Positions 30,678 to 40,499 of a stretch of 64,000 bases of DNA are shown one piece after another. The notes beneath the pieces were generated by a model. The model saw nothing but the letters and a program-made list of their open reading frames with translations. It did not search any database and was not told where the DNA came from. A program made the translations under genes and the position numbers. The DNA is taken from assembly GCF_013978595.1 (NCBI RefSeq), contig NZ_JACDTZ010000001.1, forward strand, positions 558,001 through 622,000, read 5' to 3'. Numbering within the stretch: position 1 is the first letter of the stretch; every line of letters begins with the position of its first letter. The stretch is from Corynebacterium haematomassiliense (lineage in GTDB: Bacteria > Actinomycetota > Actinomycetes > Mycobacteriales > Mycobacteriaceae).

Positions 30678-30723
30678 GATGGCACCACCTTTCGCTCGAT
30701 GTGGTCTGGGTCGCTGCCTTTTC

Positions 30724-30741
30724 ACAACACTAGTGTGTTGT
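30724..30741. promoter_or_regulatory. Candidate SufR operator
   Basis: ACAACACTAGTGTGTTGT is a perfect inverted repeat with 7-bp arms around TAGT. It lies 47 bp upstream of the sufR start, in the only intergenic gap before the operon, where an autoregulatory site is expected. ACAC...GTGT arms recall mycobacterial SufR sites. Confidence 0.6.
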
Positions 30742-30799
30742 AAATATTCCTGCCGCACCGGGTGGGCCCGTGTCGGGGCGCGCCTTAGACTGTTCAACC

Positions 30800-32512
30800 G
30801 TGACTGCACCCGACCGCCCGCACGGCTCCCGACGCGCCCGCCGCGCCCCGCGCGTGAACGTGGCCAGCGAGCTGCCGCGCTTCGGGCGACCCGGGTCCCG
30901 CTCGACGCTGCTGCACGACCCGGCCTCGCCTGCGCACAGCGCACCCACAAGCGCGGCTGTGCGGGCCCGCGAGCGCGGCCGTTTCGCCGCGCTGCGCTGG
31001 GCAGGGGCCGCCGGAGCGTTCCTGATCGGTTTCGCGGGCATCGGCGGCGGCGCCCTGCCGGTGGTGGAAAACCCGTGGCAGAATTTCCCCTTCGGCGCGG
31101 AGATGGGGCGCATGATGCTCGCCTCCAACGCGCTTGTGCTCATCGGCGTCGGCGTGCTGGTGGCGGCGTGGCTGGCCATGGCCCCGTTCGTCGGGGCGTC
31201 GCCAGGCGCGGCGCGCGGGGCGCGGGTGAGCAACCCGGAGATGCTGCGCACTTTCATCGCCTGGGTGGTCCCACTTATCGCCACCGCGCCGCTTTTCACC
31301 CAGGACATCTACTCCTACCTGGCCAACGGCAGCATCGTGCGCCAGGGGCTCGACCCGTACTCCTCCGGCCCCGTCGAGCTGCTGGGGGTGGAGCACCACC
31401 TCGCCCGCTCCGTGCCGTTCATTTGGGCGCACTCGCCTAGCCCGTACGGACCGGTGGCGCTGGGGACCGCGGCGGTGATCTCGCACATCACTGGCGACTC
31501 GATCTTCTGGGGCGTGCTCGCCCACCGCGCCGTGTCTGTCGCTGGCATCCTCGCCGCGGCCTGGGCCGTGCTCGCGCTGGCGAAGCGCTGCGGTGTGACC
31601 GGCCCGGCCGCTTTGTGGCTGGGCATCCTCAACCCGTTGACGGTGCTGCACATGGTCGGCGGCATCCACAACGAGGCCATCATGATGGGCCTGCTGCTCG
31701 TCGGCCTGGAGGTGGGGCTGCGCGGCATCGACCGGCTCGAGAGCAACCGCCGCTCCGGCTGGGCGCTGCTCGCTGCCTCTGCCGCCCTGATCAGCTGCGC
31801 CGGCATGGTGAAGGTGATCGGCTTTTTGGCCCTCGGGTTCACCGGCATGGCGCTGGCCCGCCACCTGCGCACCCGCCCGCAGCGCCAGCGCAGCGGCCCC
31901 CGCGCCATCGCGACCTCCGCCGCCCTGCACGCGACCATGCTGGCGGCCACCGCCATCGCGGTCTCGCTGGCCTCCGGCATCGGCCTGGGCTGGGTCACCG
32001 GCCAAGGCGGCGCCGCCCAGATCCGCAGCTGGCTGTCTCTGACCACCGACATCGGCGTCGCCGGAGGCTTCCTCGGCATGAACCTGGGGCTCGGCGACCA
32101 CACGGACGCGATGCTCAGCGTGACCCGCTGGGCGGGGCTAACGGTCGCGGCGGCGTTTGCGCTGCGCATGCTGTGGGCCACCTACCGCGGCACCATCCAC
32201 CCGGTAGGCGGGCTCGGCGTGTCCACCTTCGTGCTGGTGGTGCTGTTTCCCGTCGTGCACCCCTGGTACCCGCTGTGGGCCGTGCTTCCGCTCGCGGCGT
32301 GGGCGAACCGCTTTACCTTCCGCGCCTCTGTGGCCGGGTACTCGGCGCTGGTGAGCTTCCTCGTCCTCCCTCGCGGGCTCCGTCTCCAGGCGGGCGCCGT
32401 CGCCACGATTTACGGCTCCGCCGTCGTCGGCTTCATCCTCCTGGCGGCGTGCGTAGCGCTCGCGCTTCGGGTGTGGCGGCGCAGGAGGTCTACACTCATC
32501 ACCCATGAGTGA
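30800..32512 (+). CDS. mptB: Alpha-(1->6)-mannopyranosyltransferase MptB
   Basis: 570 aa from GTG 30800; TAGACT ends 8 nt before, suggesting a leaderless mRNA. The protein is a GT-C enzyme with a basic N-terminus and about 12 membrane segments. The acidic catalytic region in the first external loop is likely around FTQDIYSYLANGSIVRQGLDPYSSGP. It elongates the alpha-1,6-mannan core of lipomannan/lipoarabinomannan. Position beside the suf operon and before the ABC genes and ctaA agrees with mptB in C. glutamicum. Confidence 0.85.
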   Translation: MTAPDRPHGSRRARRAPRVNVASELPRFGRPGSRSTLLHDPASPAHSAPTSAAVRARERGRFAALRWAGAAGAFLIGFAGIGGGALPVVENPWQNFPFGAEMGRMMLASNALVLIGVGVLVAAWLAMAPFVGASPGAARGARVSNPEMLRTFIAWVVPLIATAPLFTQDIYSYLANGSIVRQGLDPYSSGPVELLGVEHHLARSVPFIWAHSPSPYGPVALGTAAVISHITGDSIFWGVLAHRAVSVAGILAAAWAVLALAKRCGVTGPAALWLGILNPLTVLHMVGGIHNEAIMMGLLLVGLEVGLRGIDRLESNRRSGWALLAASAALISCAGMVKVIGFLALGFTGMALARHLRTRPQRQRSGPRAIATSAALHATMLAATAIAVSLASGIGLGWVTGQGGAAQIRSWLSLTTDIGVAGGFLGMNLGLGDHTDAMLSVTRWAGLTVAAAFALRMLWATYRGTIHPVGGLGVSTFVLVVLFPVVHPWYPLWAVLPLAAWANRFTFRASVAGYSALVSFLVLPRGLRLQAGAVATIYGSAVVGFILLAACVALALRVWRRRRSTLITHE

Positions 32513-33431
32513 TCACGCGCTGGTCGTCGAAAGCGTTATCAAGCGATTCGGCGAGAAAACGGCGGTTGACGGGCTCTCTTTCACAGCGCGGCGCGGCGAG
32601 CTGCTCGCGCTTCTGGGCCCCAACGGAGCCGGCAAAACCACCACCATCGAGATGTGCGAGGGCTTCACCAAACCCACCTCCGGGTCGATCCGGGTGCTCG
32701 GCATGGACCCGGTCGCGCATCCGCAGAAGGTGCGCGACCGCATCGGCATCATGCTCCAGGGCGGCGGCTCCTACGCCGGCGTCTCCGTCGAGGAGATGCT
32801 CAACCTCGCCGCCAGCTACAACAAGCACCCCCACGACCCGCGCTGGCTCATGGAGCTAGTCGGCCTCCAGGGAGCGGCGAAGACTACCTACCGGCGCCTC
32901 TCGGGCGGCCAGCAGCAGCGCCTGTCGCTGGCGCTGGCCCTGATCGGCCGCCCCGAGCTGATCTTCTTGGACGAGCCCACCGCGGGCCTGGACGCCCAGT
33001 CACGCATGGCGGTGTGGGACATCATCTCGGCGCTGAAGCGCGACGGGGTGAGCGTCCTGCTCACCACCCACCTCATGGACGAGGCCGAAAGCCTCGCGGA
33101 CGACGTGGTCATCATCGACCACGGCACCGTCGTCGCCCAGGGCTCCCCGGAGGAGCTCACCAGCCACGAGGAGTTTCCGGTGCTTTCTTTCGACACTGCA
33201 GAGGCCTTCGAGGTGCACAAGCTTAACGACGAGCTCACGCCCGCCGGCCTCACCGTCGAGGAGATCCGGCCCCGCAGTTACCGGATCAAGGGCTCGGGCT
33301 CGCCGGAGGTCGTCGAGAAGCTGGCGCGCGAGGCCGCACGCCAAGGTGTGCTGATCCGCGAGCTGAGCGTGTCCCACCGCAACTTGGAGGACGTGTTTTT
33401 GGACATCACAGGAAGGGAGCTGAGGAGCTAA
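32505..33431 (+). CDS. ABC transporter ATP-binding protein
   Basis: 308 aa, single ATPase domain: Walker A GPNGAGKTTT, Q-loop near IMLQGGGSYAGVS, signature LSGGQQQRLSLALAL, Walker B LIFLDEPTAGLD, H-loop TTHLMDEAESLADDVVI. The C-terminal extension is of the DrrA/CcmA-like drug or lipid exporter type. It overlaps mptB by 8 bp and the permease gene by 1 bp, so the three are one operon. The substrate is unknown; a link to cell envelope glycolipids is possible from the mptB context. Confidence 0.9.
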   Translation: MSDHALVVESVIKRFGEKTAVDGLSFTARRGELLALLGPNGAGKTTTIEMCEGFTKPTSGSIRVLGMDPVAHPQKVRDRIGIMLQGGGSYAGVSVEEMLNLAASYNKHPHDPRWLMELVGLQGAAKTTYRRLSGGQQQRLSLALALIGRPELIFLDEPTAGLDAQSRMAVWDIISALKRDGVSVLLTTHLMDEAESLADDVVIIDHGTVVAQGSPEELTSHEEFPVLSFDTAEAFEVHKLNDELTPAGLTVEEIRPRSYRIKGSGSPEVVEKLAREAARQGVLIRELSVSHRNLEDVFLDITGRELRS

Positions 33432-34195
33432 TGAAAAAGCTCACCCCCGGCATTTTCGCCCCGGCGCCGCAGCGGGCGTCCTTCGGCCGGATGGCCGCGG
33501 CCCAGGGGCGCATCGAGGCGAAGCTGATGCTGCGCCACGGCGAGCAGCTCCTGGTCAACGTGCTGATCCCGGCGGCGATCCTGCTGGCGGCCCACTTCGC
33601 CCCGATTTTGGGCGACAACACCGACTCGGGTGTGCTGGTGCCCATGGTTTTCGCCGTGGCCGCCACCGGTGCGGGCTTTACCGGCCAGGCCATCGCCGTC
33701 GCCTTCGACCGCCGCTACGGGGCCTTGAAGCGCACCGGCGCGTCCGGGGTGCCGCCCTGGACCATCATCGTGGGCAAGATCCTCGGCGTGCTGGCTACGG
33801 TGGTGGTGCAGCTGGTGGTGCTCGGCGCAATCGCCCTGGCGTTGGGGTGGCGCGTGACCCCCGCCGGCGCCGCGTTCGGGCTGGCCACCCTCCTGTGTGG
33901 CGTGGCCGCGTTCACCGCGCTGGGGCTGCTGATGGGCGGCACCCTGCGCGCCGAGCTGGTGCTGGCGCTTGCGAACCTGATCTGGCTGGTGCTCATGGGC
34001 ATCCTCGGCTGGGTGGGCTACTCCGGCGACATCGCGCACGCCGGGTGGTGGAACGCGGTGCCCACCGTGGCGCTGGCAGGCGCGCTGGTGCAAGCGCTGT
34101 CTTTGCAGGTCAACTGGGTGGCGTGGGCCTCACTCGCCGCCTGGGGGGTCGCCGCGGTGACCGCGGCCGTGCGCTTGTTCCGCTTTGACGGCTAG
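33431..34195 (+). CDS. ABC transporter permease (ABC-2 type)
   Basis: 254 aa with six hydrophobic segments (about residues 38-55, 62-80, 105-130, 140-165, 170-190 and 215-240), the ABC-2 membrane pattern. It overlaps the ATPase gene at the start codon (TAATG). It forms the exporter with the preceding gene. Confidence 0.85.
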   Translation: MKKLTPGIFAPAPQRASFGRMAAAQGRIEAKLMLRHGEQLLVNVLIPAAILLAAHFAPILGDNTDSGVLVPMVFAVAATGAGFTGQAIAVAFDRRYGALKRTGASGVPPWTIIVGKILGVLATVVVQLVVLGAIALALGWRVTPAGAAFGLATLLCGVAAFTALGLLMGGTLRAELVLALANLIWLVLMGILGWVGYSGDIAHAGWWNAVPTVALAGALVQALSLQVNWVAWASLAAWGVAAVTAAVRLFRFDG

Positions 34196-34243
34196 GCGCG
34201 ATACACTCACCACGATCAACATCGTCCGAAAGTTGGAGAAACA

Positions 34244-35194
34244 GTGACCGCAACCACAGCCGAGACCCGCCCGAACTCCTGGAGGGAGGCCTGGCGCGAC
34301 CCGTCACTGAAGCTGCAGCGCACCCTCGCGATGGTGCTGCTGCTGTGCCAGGGCGGCATCACCGTCACCGGCTCGCTCGTGCGCGTGACCGGCTCCGGCC
34401 TCGGCTGCGACACCTGGCCGCTGTGCCACGAGGGCTCGCTCGTGCCGGTCGCCGGCGCGGCGCCCTGGATCCACCAAGCCATCGAGTTCGGCAACCGCAC
34501 CCTGACCTTCGTGGTCGCCGCGGCCGCCGGCCTCGTGCTGTACGCCGTGATCCGCGCCGGGCGCCGCAAGGACATCAAGACCCTGGCCTGGATCTCCCTG
34601 CTCGGCGTGGTCGTGCAGGCCGTCATCGGCGGCATCTCCGTGCGACTGGACCTGCGCTGGTGGTCCGTGGCGGTGCACTTCCTGCCGTCGATGGTGCTCG
34701 TATTCGTCGCTGCGATGCTCTACATGCGCATCGCCGAGCCCGACAACTCCGCCCCCACCCGCCGCTACCCCGGCTCGGCGCAGACGTGGACGCTCATCGC
34801 CGCCGCGGCGCTGTGCCTCGTGCTCATCACCGGCACCATGGTCACCGGCTCCGGCCCGCACTCGGGCGACGCGGGCGCGGGCATGGATGGCCGCCTCGAG
34901 ATGGACACGCGCGTGCTCGCATACGTGCACGCGGCGTGCATGTACCTCTACCTCATCGCCACGATCATCACCACGGTGCTGCTGCGCAACTCCGGCGCGC
35001 CGGAGGACGCAAAGCGCACCGCATACGTGCTCATCGCCATGATTCTGGTGCAATGGGCCATCGGCGTGATCCAGTTCCGCATGGGGGTTCCGCGCTGGAC
35101 AATCCCGGCGCATATCGCCATGTCGTCGACGGTGGTTGCATTCAGCGGGTTCCTTTTTGCACACGGGAAGCGCAGGTTGCCTACGCTCGTGTGA
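34244..35194 (+). CDS. ctaA: Heme A synthase CtaA
   Basis: 316 aa from GTG 34244 with TTGGAG 6 nt upstream. Eight membrane segments in two four-helix halves. Motifs: GSLVRVTGSGLGCDTWPLCHEGS (N-terminal half, with a cysteine pair), HQAIEFGNRTLTF, VHFLPSM, TGTMVTGSGPHSGD and VQWAIGVIQFRMGVP. It oxidises heme O to heme A for the aa3 oxidase. It stands beside qor and ctaB as in C. glutamicum. Confidence 0.93.
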   Translation: MTATTAETRPNSWREAWRDPSLKLQRTLAMVLLLCQGGITVTGSLVRVTGSGLGCDTWPLCHEGSLVPVAGAAPWIHQAIEFGNRTLTFVVAAAAGLVLYAVIRAGRRKDIKTLAWISLLGVVVQAVIGGISVRLDLRWWSVAVHFLPSMVLVFVAAMLYMRIAEPDNSAPTRRYPGSAQTWTLIAAAALCLVLITGTMVTGSGPHSGDAGAGMDGRLEMDTRVLAYVHAACMYLYLIATIITTVLLRNSGAPEDAKRTAYVLIAMILVQWAIGVIQFRMGVPRWTIPAHIAMSSTVVAFSGFLFAHGKRRLPTLV

Positions 35195-35195
35195 C

Positions 35196-36155
35196 ATGAA
35201 AGCAATCGTTGTCACATCCCACGGCGGCCCGGAAGTCCTCGAGTACAAGGACGCCGAGCCGCCACAGCCGTCTGAGGGGCAGTTGCTTGTCGACGTCACG
35301 TACGCCGGCATCAACTACATCGACACCTACTACCGCTCCGGAACCTACCCCTCCAACCCGCCGTACATCCCCGGCACGGAGGGCTGCGGCCGCGTGGTGG
35401 AAGATCCCAAGGGCGAGATCGCGCCCGGCACCCTCGTAGCCTGGCACGCCGCCCCCGGCTCCTACGCCGAGCAGGTGGCGGTGGACCGCAACCGGCTGGT
35501 CGCCGTGCCGGAGGGCGTCGATCCTGCGGTGGCGGCCTCGATGCTGCTGCAGGGCATGACCTCGCACTACCTCCTCCACGGCGTGCGCGAGACGAAGCCG
35601 GGCGACACCATGGTGGTCACCGCCGGCGCCGGCGGCGTGGGGCTGATCCTGACCCAGATGGCGGCCGCCGAGGAGGCGACCGTGTACTCGGTGGTCTCCA
35701 GCGACGAGAAAGAAAAGCTCGCCTACGAGGCGGGCGCGACCAAGGTGTTCCGCTACGGCGAGGACCTAGCCGAGCAGATCAAGGCCGAGAACGGCGGCGG
35801 CGGCGTGGACGTGGTCTACGACGGCGTCGGCCAAGACACCTTCGAGATGTGCCTCAACGTCACCCGCCCGCGCGGGCTGGTCTGCTCGTTCGGCTCCGCC
35901 TCCGGCGACGTCGAGCCGTTCAAGATCCAGGAGCTCAACGCCCACGGCGCGCTGTTTCTCACCCGCCCGTCGCTGAAGCACTACGTGGCCACGGACGACG
36001 AGTTCCTCATGCGCGCCCAGGCCGTGGCCCGGGCGGTAGAAGAGGGCACGGTGAAAATCCGCATCCACCCGCCCTACGAGCTGAAAAACGCCCGCCAGGC
36101 CCACGAGGACCTGCAGGCGCGAAAGACCACCGGCTCGGTTGTGCTGAAGGTTTAG
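35196..36155 (+). CDS. qor: NADPH:quinone oxidoreductase (zinc-free MDR)
   Basis: 319 aa from ATG 35196, right after the ctaA stop. MDR family, quinone oxidoreductase subgroup: [43 protein letters not shown], then the NADPH fold [15 protein letters not shown]. There are no zinc-binding cysteines. It reduces quinones with NADPH. The gene ends convergently with ctaB (4-bp overlap). The proximity of ctaA/ctaB suggests a respiratory role. Confidence 0.9.
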   Translation: MKAIVVTSHGGPEVLEYKDAEPPQPSEGQLLVDVTYAGINYIDTYYRSGTYPSNPPYIPGTEGCGRVVEDPKGEIAPGTLVAWHAAPGSYAEQVAVDRNRLVAVPEGVDPAVAASMLLQGMTSHYLLHGVRETKPGDTMVVTAGAGGVGLILTQMAAAEEATVYSVVSSDEKEKLAYEAGATKVFRYGEDLAEQIKAENGGGGVDVVYDGVGQDTFEMCLNVTRPRGLVCSFGSASGDVEPFKIQELNAHGALFLTRPSLKHYVATDDEFLMRAQAVARAVEEGTVKIRIHPPYELKNARQAHEDLQARKTTGSVVLKV

Positions 36156-37066
36156 AACAGCAGCTGGCCGACGGTCTCCCAGCCGAGCACTGCGTCGAAG
36201 GACAGGCCCAGAAACAGCGCGGCGAGGTAGTTGTTGGAGAGGATGAACAGCTTCAGCGGCTTGACGTTCTCGTCGCGCACGATGCCCTGGTGCAGCTTGG
36301 TCGCCATGACCAAGAACGCCGCACCCGAGGCGATCGCGATTACCAGGTAGATCCAGGACGCGGCCGGCACCAGCAGCAGCGAGACGGCCACGGTGAGCCA
36401 GGAGTAGATCACGATCTGGCGGGAGGTTTCTTCCGCAGTCGCCACCACCGGCAGCATGGGCACGTTGGCGCGGGCGTAGTCGTCCTTGTACTTCATGGCC
36501 AGCGCCCAGGTGTGCGGCGGGGTCCAGAAGAAGATGATCAAAAACAGCACGATGGCCTGCCACCAGTTGTCGGCGGAACCGTCGTGGACGTTGTCGCGGA
36601 TCACGGCCCAGCCCACCATCACGGGCATGCAGCCGGCCGCACCGCCCCAGATCACGTTTTGCCAGGTGCGGCGCTTCAGCCACTTCGTGTAGATGAAGAT
36701 GTAGAAGAAGTTGGTCAGGAGGATGAAAAACGCCGCCAGCCAGGAGTTGCACAGCACCCCGAGCCAGAGCACGGACAGCACGAGCATCACCCAGGCGAAC
36801 ACGGCCGCCTTCTGTTTGGTCACCGAGTGCCGCACCAGCGGACGGGCGCGGGTGCGGCCCATCTTCTGGTCGATGTCGTAGTCCGCGACCATGTTGAAGG
36901 TGTTCGCGGCCGCGGCTCCCATCCAGCCGCCGAGCAGCGTGCCCAGCACGAGCCAGAGGTGCACCTCGCCGCGGTGCGCCTGCAGCATCGCGGGGATCGC
37001 GGCGACCAAGAGAAGTTCAATGACCCTCGGCTTCGTCAACGCGAAATATGCCTTGATGGTCTCCAA
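36152..37066 (-). CDS. ctaB: Protoheme IX farnesyltransferase CtaB
   Basis: 304 aa from TTG 37064-37066, placed 6 nt after AGGAGA; TTG 37069 or 37105 are alternatives. UbiA prenyltransferase family with about eight or nine membrane helices. The two aspartate motifs are [23 protein letters not shown] and [16 protein letters not shown]. It converts heme B to heme O, the step before CtaA. It is divergent from tkt. Confidence 0.93.
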   Translation of the reverse strand: METIKAYFALTKPRVIELLLVAAIPAMLQAHRGEVHLWLVLGTLLGGWMGAAAANTFNMVADYDIDQKMGRTRARPLVRHSVTKQKAAVFAWVMLVLSVLWLGVLCNSWLAAFFILLTNFFYIFIYTKWLKRRTWQNVIWGGAAGCMPVMVGWAVIRDNVHDGSADNWWQAIVLFLIIFFWTPPHTWALAMKYKDDYARANVPMLPVVATAEETSRQIVIYSWLTVAVSLLLVPAASWIYLVIAIASGAAFLVMATKLHQGIVRDENVKPLKLFILSNNYLAALFLGLSFDAVLGWETVGQLLF

Positions 37067-37225
37067 CAACTCTCTCCTTTTTGTACCGCCGTCGGGCGCG
37101 GGCAATCATACCTTCGGACGATGGTAGCCCCAACCAACGCGAGTCAACGAATCGAGGATGGGGTGGGACCGGAGGCGTCGATAAGCGATATGCTTTTGTG
37201 CGACCTTAAAGAAAGCGAGGACCCC

Positions 37226-39397
37226 ATGACGCTGCCCCCGAAACTGCAGGCAATGACCGAGCGCAACTACCCGCAGGATTGGACCGAGACCGACACCCGC
37301 GCCGTTGACACGGCCAGGGTGCTCGCCGCCGACGCGGTGGAAAACTGCGGTTCCGGACACCCTGGCACCGCCATGAGCCTCGCGCCACTGGCCTACACCC
37401 TGTTCCAGCGCGTGATGGACGTGGACCCGACCGACAAGGATTGGGTGGGCCGCGACCGCTTCGTGCTGTCCAACGGCCACTCCTCGCTCACGCAGTATGT
37501 GCAGCTGTACCTCGGCGGCTTCGGCCTGGAGCTGCAGGACCTGAAGGACCTGCGCACCTGGGGTTCGAAGACCCCGGGCCACCCGGAGTACAACCACACC
37601 GAACACATCGAGATCACCACCGGCCCGCTCGGCCAGGGCCTCGCTTCCGCAGTGGGCATGGCGATGGCTTCTCGACGTGAACGTGGCCTGTTCGACCCCG
37701 ACGCCCCCGCCGGCGAGTCGCCCTTCGACCACTACATCTACGTCGTCGCCGGCGACGGCTGCCTGCAGGAGGGTGTGACCGCCGAGGCGTCCTCGCTCGC
37801 CGGCACCCAGCAGCTGGGCAACCTCATCCTGTTCTGGGACGACAACCGCATCTCCATCGAGGACGACACCCAAATCGCGTTCACTGAGGACGTGCTCAAG
37901 CGTTACGACGCCTACGGCTGGCAGACGCTTACCGTCGAATCCGGCGAGGACGTCGCCGCCATCGAGGCCGCCGTGGCCGAGGCGAAGGCGGAGCCGACCA
38001 AGCCGACGATCATCCGCGTGAAAACCGTGATCGGCTACCCGGCCCCGAACCTGATGAACACCGGCGCCATCCACGGCGCGGCACTCGGCGCCGACGAGGT
38101 CGCCGCGGTCAAGGAGGCGCTCGGCTTCGACCCGGCGGTGAACTTCCCGGAAGAGGATGAGGTGATCGCTCACACCCGCAAGCTGCGCGAGCGCGCCGCA
38201 GAGAAGCGGGCCGTCTGGGACGAGAAGTTCAACGCCTGGGCCGAGGCGAACCCTGAGCGCAAGGCGCTGCTGGACCGCCTCACAGCCCGCGAGCTGCCGA
38301 CGGATTGGAAGAAGGACTTCCCCACCTGGGAGCCGGACGCGAAGGGTGTGGCCACCCGCAAGGCGTCCGCGGCCGCGATCCAGGCCGCCGCGGCCGCGCT
38401 GCCTGAGCTGTGGGGCGGCTCCGCCGACCTGGCAGGGTCCAACAACACCCTGATCGAGGGCGAGAGGTCCTTCGGCCCGCGCTCCATTTCCACCGAGATG
38501 TTCTCCGCCGACCCCTACGGCCGCAACCTGCACTTCGGCATCCGCGAGCACGCCATGGGCGCGGTGATGAACGGCATCGCCCTGCACGGCGGCACCCGCG
38601 TCTACGGCGGCACCTTCCTCATCTTCTCCGAGTACCTCTACCCCGCCATCCGTGTCGCCGCCTTGTCCGGCATCGACGGCTACTACGTGTTCACCCACGA
38701 CTCCATCGGGCTTGGCGAGGACGGCCCGACCCACCAGCCGGTGGAGACCCTCGCCGCCCTGCGCGCCATCCCGGATGTCGCCGTGATCCGGCCGGCGGAC
38801 GCGAACGAGACCTCGGCCGCCTGGATCGCCGCGCTCGAGGCGAAGGAGCAGCCGAAGGCGCTGGCGCTGTCCCGCCAGAACCTGCCCGTGCTCGAGGGCA
38901 CCAAGGAGAAGGCCTTCGACGGCGTGGCCCGCGGCGCCTACGTGCTGGTCGAAGAATCCGCCGACACCCCGGACGTGATCCTCATGGCCTCCGGCTCCGA
39001 GGTGCAGTACGCCGTCGAGGCCGCCAAGGTCCTCGAGTCCGAGGGCACCGCCACCCGCGTGGTGTCCGTGCCGTCCATGGACTGGTTCATGGAGCAGGAC
39101 GATGCCTACATCGACTCCGTGCTGCCGCGCGATGTCAAGGCCCGCGTGTCCGTCGAGGCCGCGACCTCCATGCCGTGGTTCCGCTTCCTCGGCGAATACG
39201 GCCGCGCGGTGTCCCTGGAGCACTTCGGCGCCTCCGCGCCGGGTGCGGAGCTGTTCGAGCGCTTCGGCTTCACCACCGACAACGTCGTTCGCACCGGCCG
39301 CGAGACCCTCGAGTGCGTGCGCGAGGAGCGCAGCGTGGCGACGAGCGTGCGCGTCGGCGACACCGAGGCTGAGCCGACCCGCGGCGACGGAAAGTAG
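37226..39397 (+). CDS. tkt: Transketolase
   Basis: 723 aa from ATG 37226. N-terminal TPP domain: NCGSGHPGTAMSLAPLAYTLF, GPLGQGLASAVGMA, and the TPP motif VAGDGCLQEGV...NLILFWDDNRISIED. Middle pyrimidine domain: LHFGIREHAMGAVMNGIALHGG and HDSIGLGEDGPTHQPVE. The C-terminus is about 25 residues longer than in C. glutamicum (…CVREERSVATSVRVGDTEAEPTRGDGK). It moves two-carbon units in the non-oxidative pentose phosphate pathway. It is first gene of tkt-tal-zwf-opcA-pgl. Confidence 0.97.
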   Translation: MTLPPKLQAMTERNYPQDWTETDTRAVDTARVLAADAVENCGSGHPGTAMSLAPLAYTLFQRVMDVDPTDKDWVGRDRFVLSNGHSSLTQYVQLYLGGFGLELQDLKDLRTWGSKTPGHPEYNHTEHIEITTGPLGQGLASAVGMAMASRRERGLFDPDAPAGESPFDHYIYVVAGDGCLQEGVTAEASSLAGTQQLGNLILFWDDNRISIEDDTQIAFTEDVLKRYDAYGWQTLTVESGEDVAAIEAAVAEAKAEPTKPTIIRVKTVIGYPAPNLMNTGAIHGAALGADEVAAVKEALGFDPAVNFPEEDEVIAHTRKLRERAAEKRAVWDEKFNAWAEANPERKALLDRLTARELPTDWKKDFPTWEPDAKGVATRKASAAAIQAAAAALPELWGGSADLAGSNNTLIEGERSFGPRSISTEMFSADPYGRNLHFGIREHAMGAVMNGIALHGGTRVYGGTFLIFSEYLYPAIRVAALSGIDGYYVFTHDSIGLGEDGPTHQPVETLAALRAIPDVAVIRPADANETSAAWIAALEAKEQPKALALSRQNLPVLEGTKEKAFDGVARGAYVLVEESADTPDVILMASGSEVQYAVEAAKVLESEGTATRVVSVPSMDWFMEQDDAYIDSVLPRDVKARVSVEAATSMPWFRFLGEYGRAVSLEHFGASAPGAELFERFGFTTDNVVRTGRETLECVREERSVATSVRVGDTEAEPTRGDGK

Positions 39398-39406
39398 GGT
39401 TGCGGC

Positions 39407-40498
39407 ATGACTGCTATCGACGATCTGTACCAGGCCGGCACCTCCACCTGGCTCGACGACCTCTCCCGCGAGCGCATCGCCACCGGCAACCTCGCCGAGG
39501 TGAAGGACGCGAAGTCCATCGTGGGTGTGACCACGAACCCGGCGATCTTCGCCGCTGCCATGGGTTCCGGCAACCACTACGACGAGCAGCTCGCCGAGCT
39601 GAAGCAGGCTGGCACCACCGCCGACGCCGCTGTCTACGCCATGAGCGTCAAGGATGTGCAGGACGCCTGCGACCTCTTCCGCGACACCTACGAGGCCACC
39701 GGCGGCAAGGACGGCCGCGTCTCCATCGAGGTGGACCCGCGCTTCGCCGCCGACGAGCAAAAGACCATCGCGCAGGCCCGCGAGCTGTGGCAGCTGGTGG
39801 ACCGCGACAACCTCATGATCAAGATCCCGGCGCCCGACGAGTCGCTGCCCGCCGTCACCGCCGCACTGGCCGAGGGCATCTCCGTCAACGTCACCCTGAT
39901 CTTCTCCGTGGAGCGCTACCAGCAAGTCATCGACGCCTACAAGGACGGCATCCGCAAGGCCGCCGCCAACGGCCACGATGTCAGCCGCATCCACTCGGTG
40001 GCGTCGTTCTTCGTCTCCCGCATGGACACCGAGGTGGACAAGCGCCTCGAGGCCATCGGCACCAACGAGGCGCTGGCGCTGCGCGGCAAGGCGGGCATCG
40101 CCAACGCGCGGCTGGCGTATGCGCTGTTTGAGCGCGAGTTTGGCGAAGCTGACGTCGATACGCTTCCTGCGAACGCGAACGCCCAGCGCCCCCTGTGGGC
40201 GTCGACCGGTGTGAAGAACCCGGACTACCCGGCGACGATGTACGTCACCGAGCTCGCCGGCCCGCAGACAGTGAACACGATGCCGGAGAAGACGCTCGAC
40301 GCGGTGCTTCGCGACGGCGGCGTGCACGGCGACGCCCTCACCGGCACCGAAGCCGTCTCCCGCGAGACCTTCGCGGCGCTGCGGAGCGTGGGCATCGACC
40401 TCGACGACGTGGTCGCCGTGCTGGAGCGCGAAGGCGTGGAAAAGTTCGTGGACGCGTGGCAGGAGCTGCTCGATTCCATGACTGCTAGGCTCGCCTAA
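39407..40498 (+). CDS. tal: Transaldolase
   Basis: 363 aa, the long actinobacterial (TalB-like subfamily 2) type. Seen are STWLDDLSRERIATGNLAEV, VGVTTNPAIFAAAM, the Schiff-base lysine in DNLMIKIPAPDESLPAVTAALAEGISVNVTLIFSVERYQQV, and SVASFFVSRMDTEVDKRL. It transfers dihydroxyacetone units between sugar phosphates. It lies 9 bp after tkt and 1 bp before zwf. Confidence 0.97.
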   Translation: MTAIDDLYQAGTSTWLDDLSRERIATGNLAEVKDAKSIVGVTTNPAIFAAAMGSGNHYDEQLAELKQAGTTADAAVYAMSVKDVQDACDLFRDTYEATGGKDGRVSIEVDPRFAADEQKTIAQARELWQLVDRDNLMIKIPAPDESLPAVTAALAEGISVNVTLIFSVERYQQVIDAYKDGIRKAAANGHDVSRIHSVASFFVSRMDTEVDKRLEAIGTNEALALRGKAGIANARLAYALFEREFGEADVDTLPANANAQRPLWASTGVKNPDYPATMYVTELAGPQTVNTMPEKTLDAVLRDGGVHGDALTGTEAVSRETFAALRSVGIDLDDVVAVLEREGVEKFVDAWQELLDSMTARLA

Positions 40499-40499
40499 C

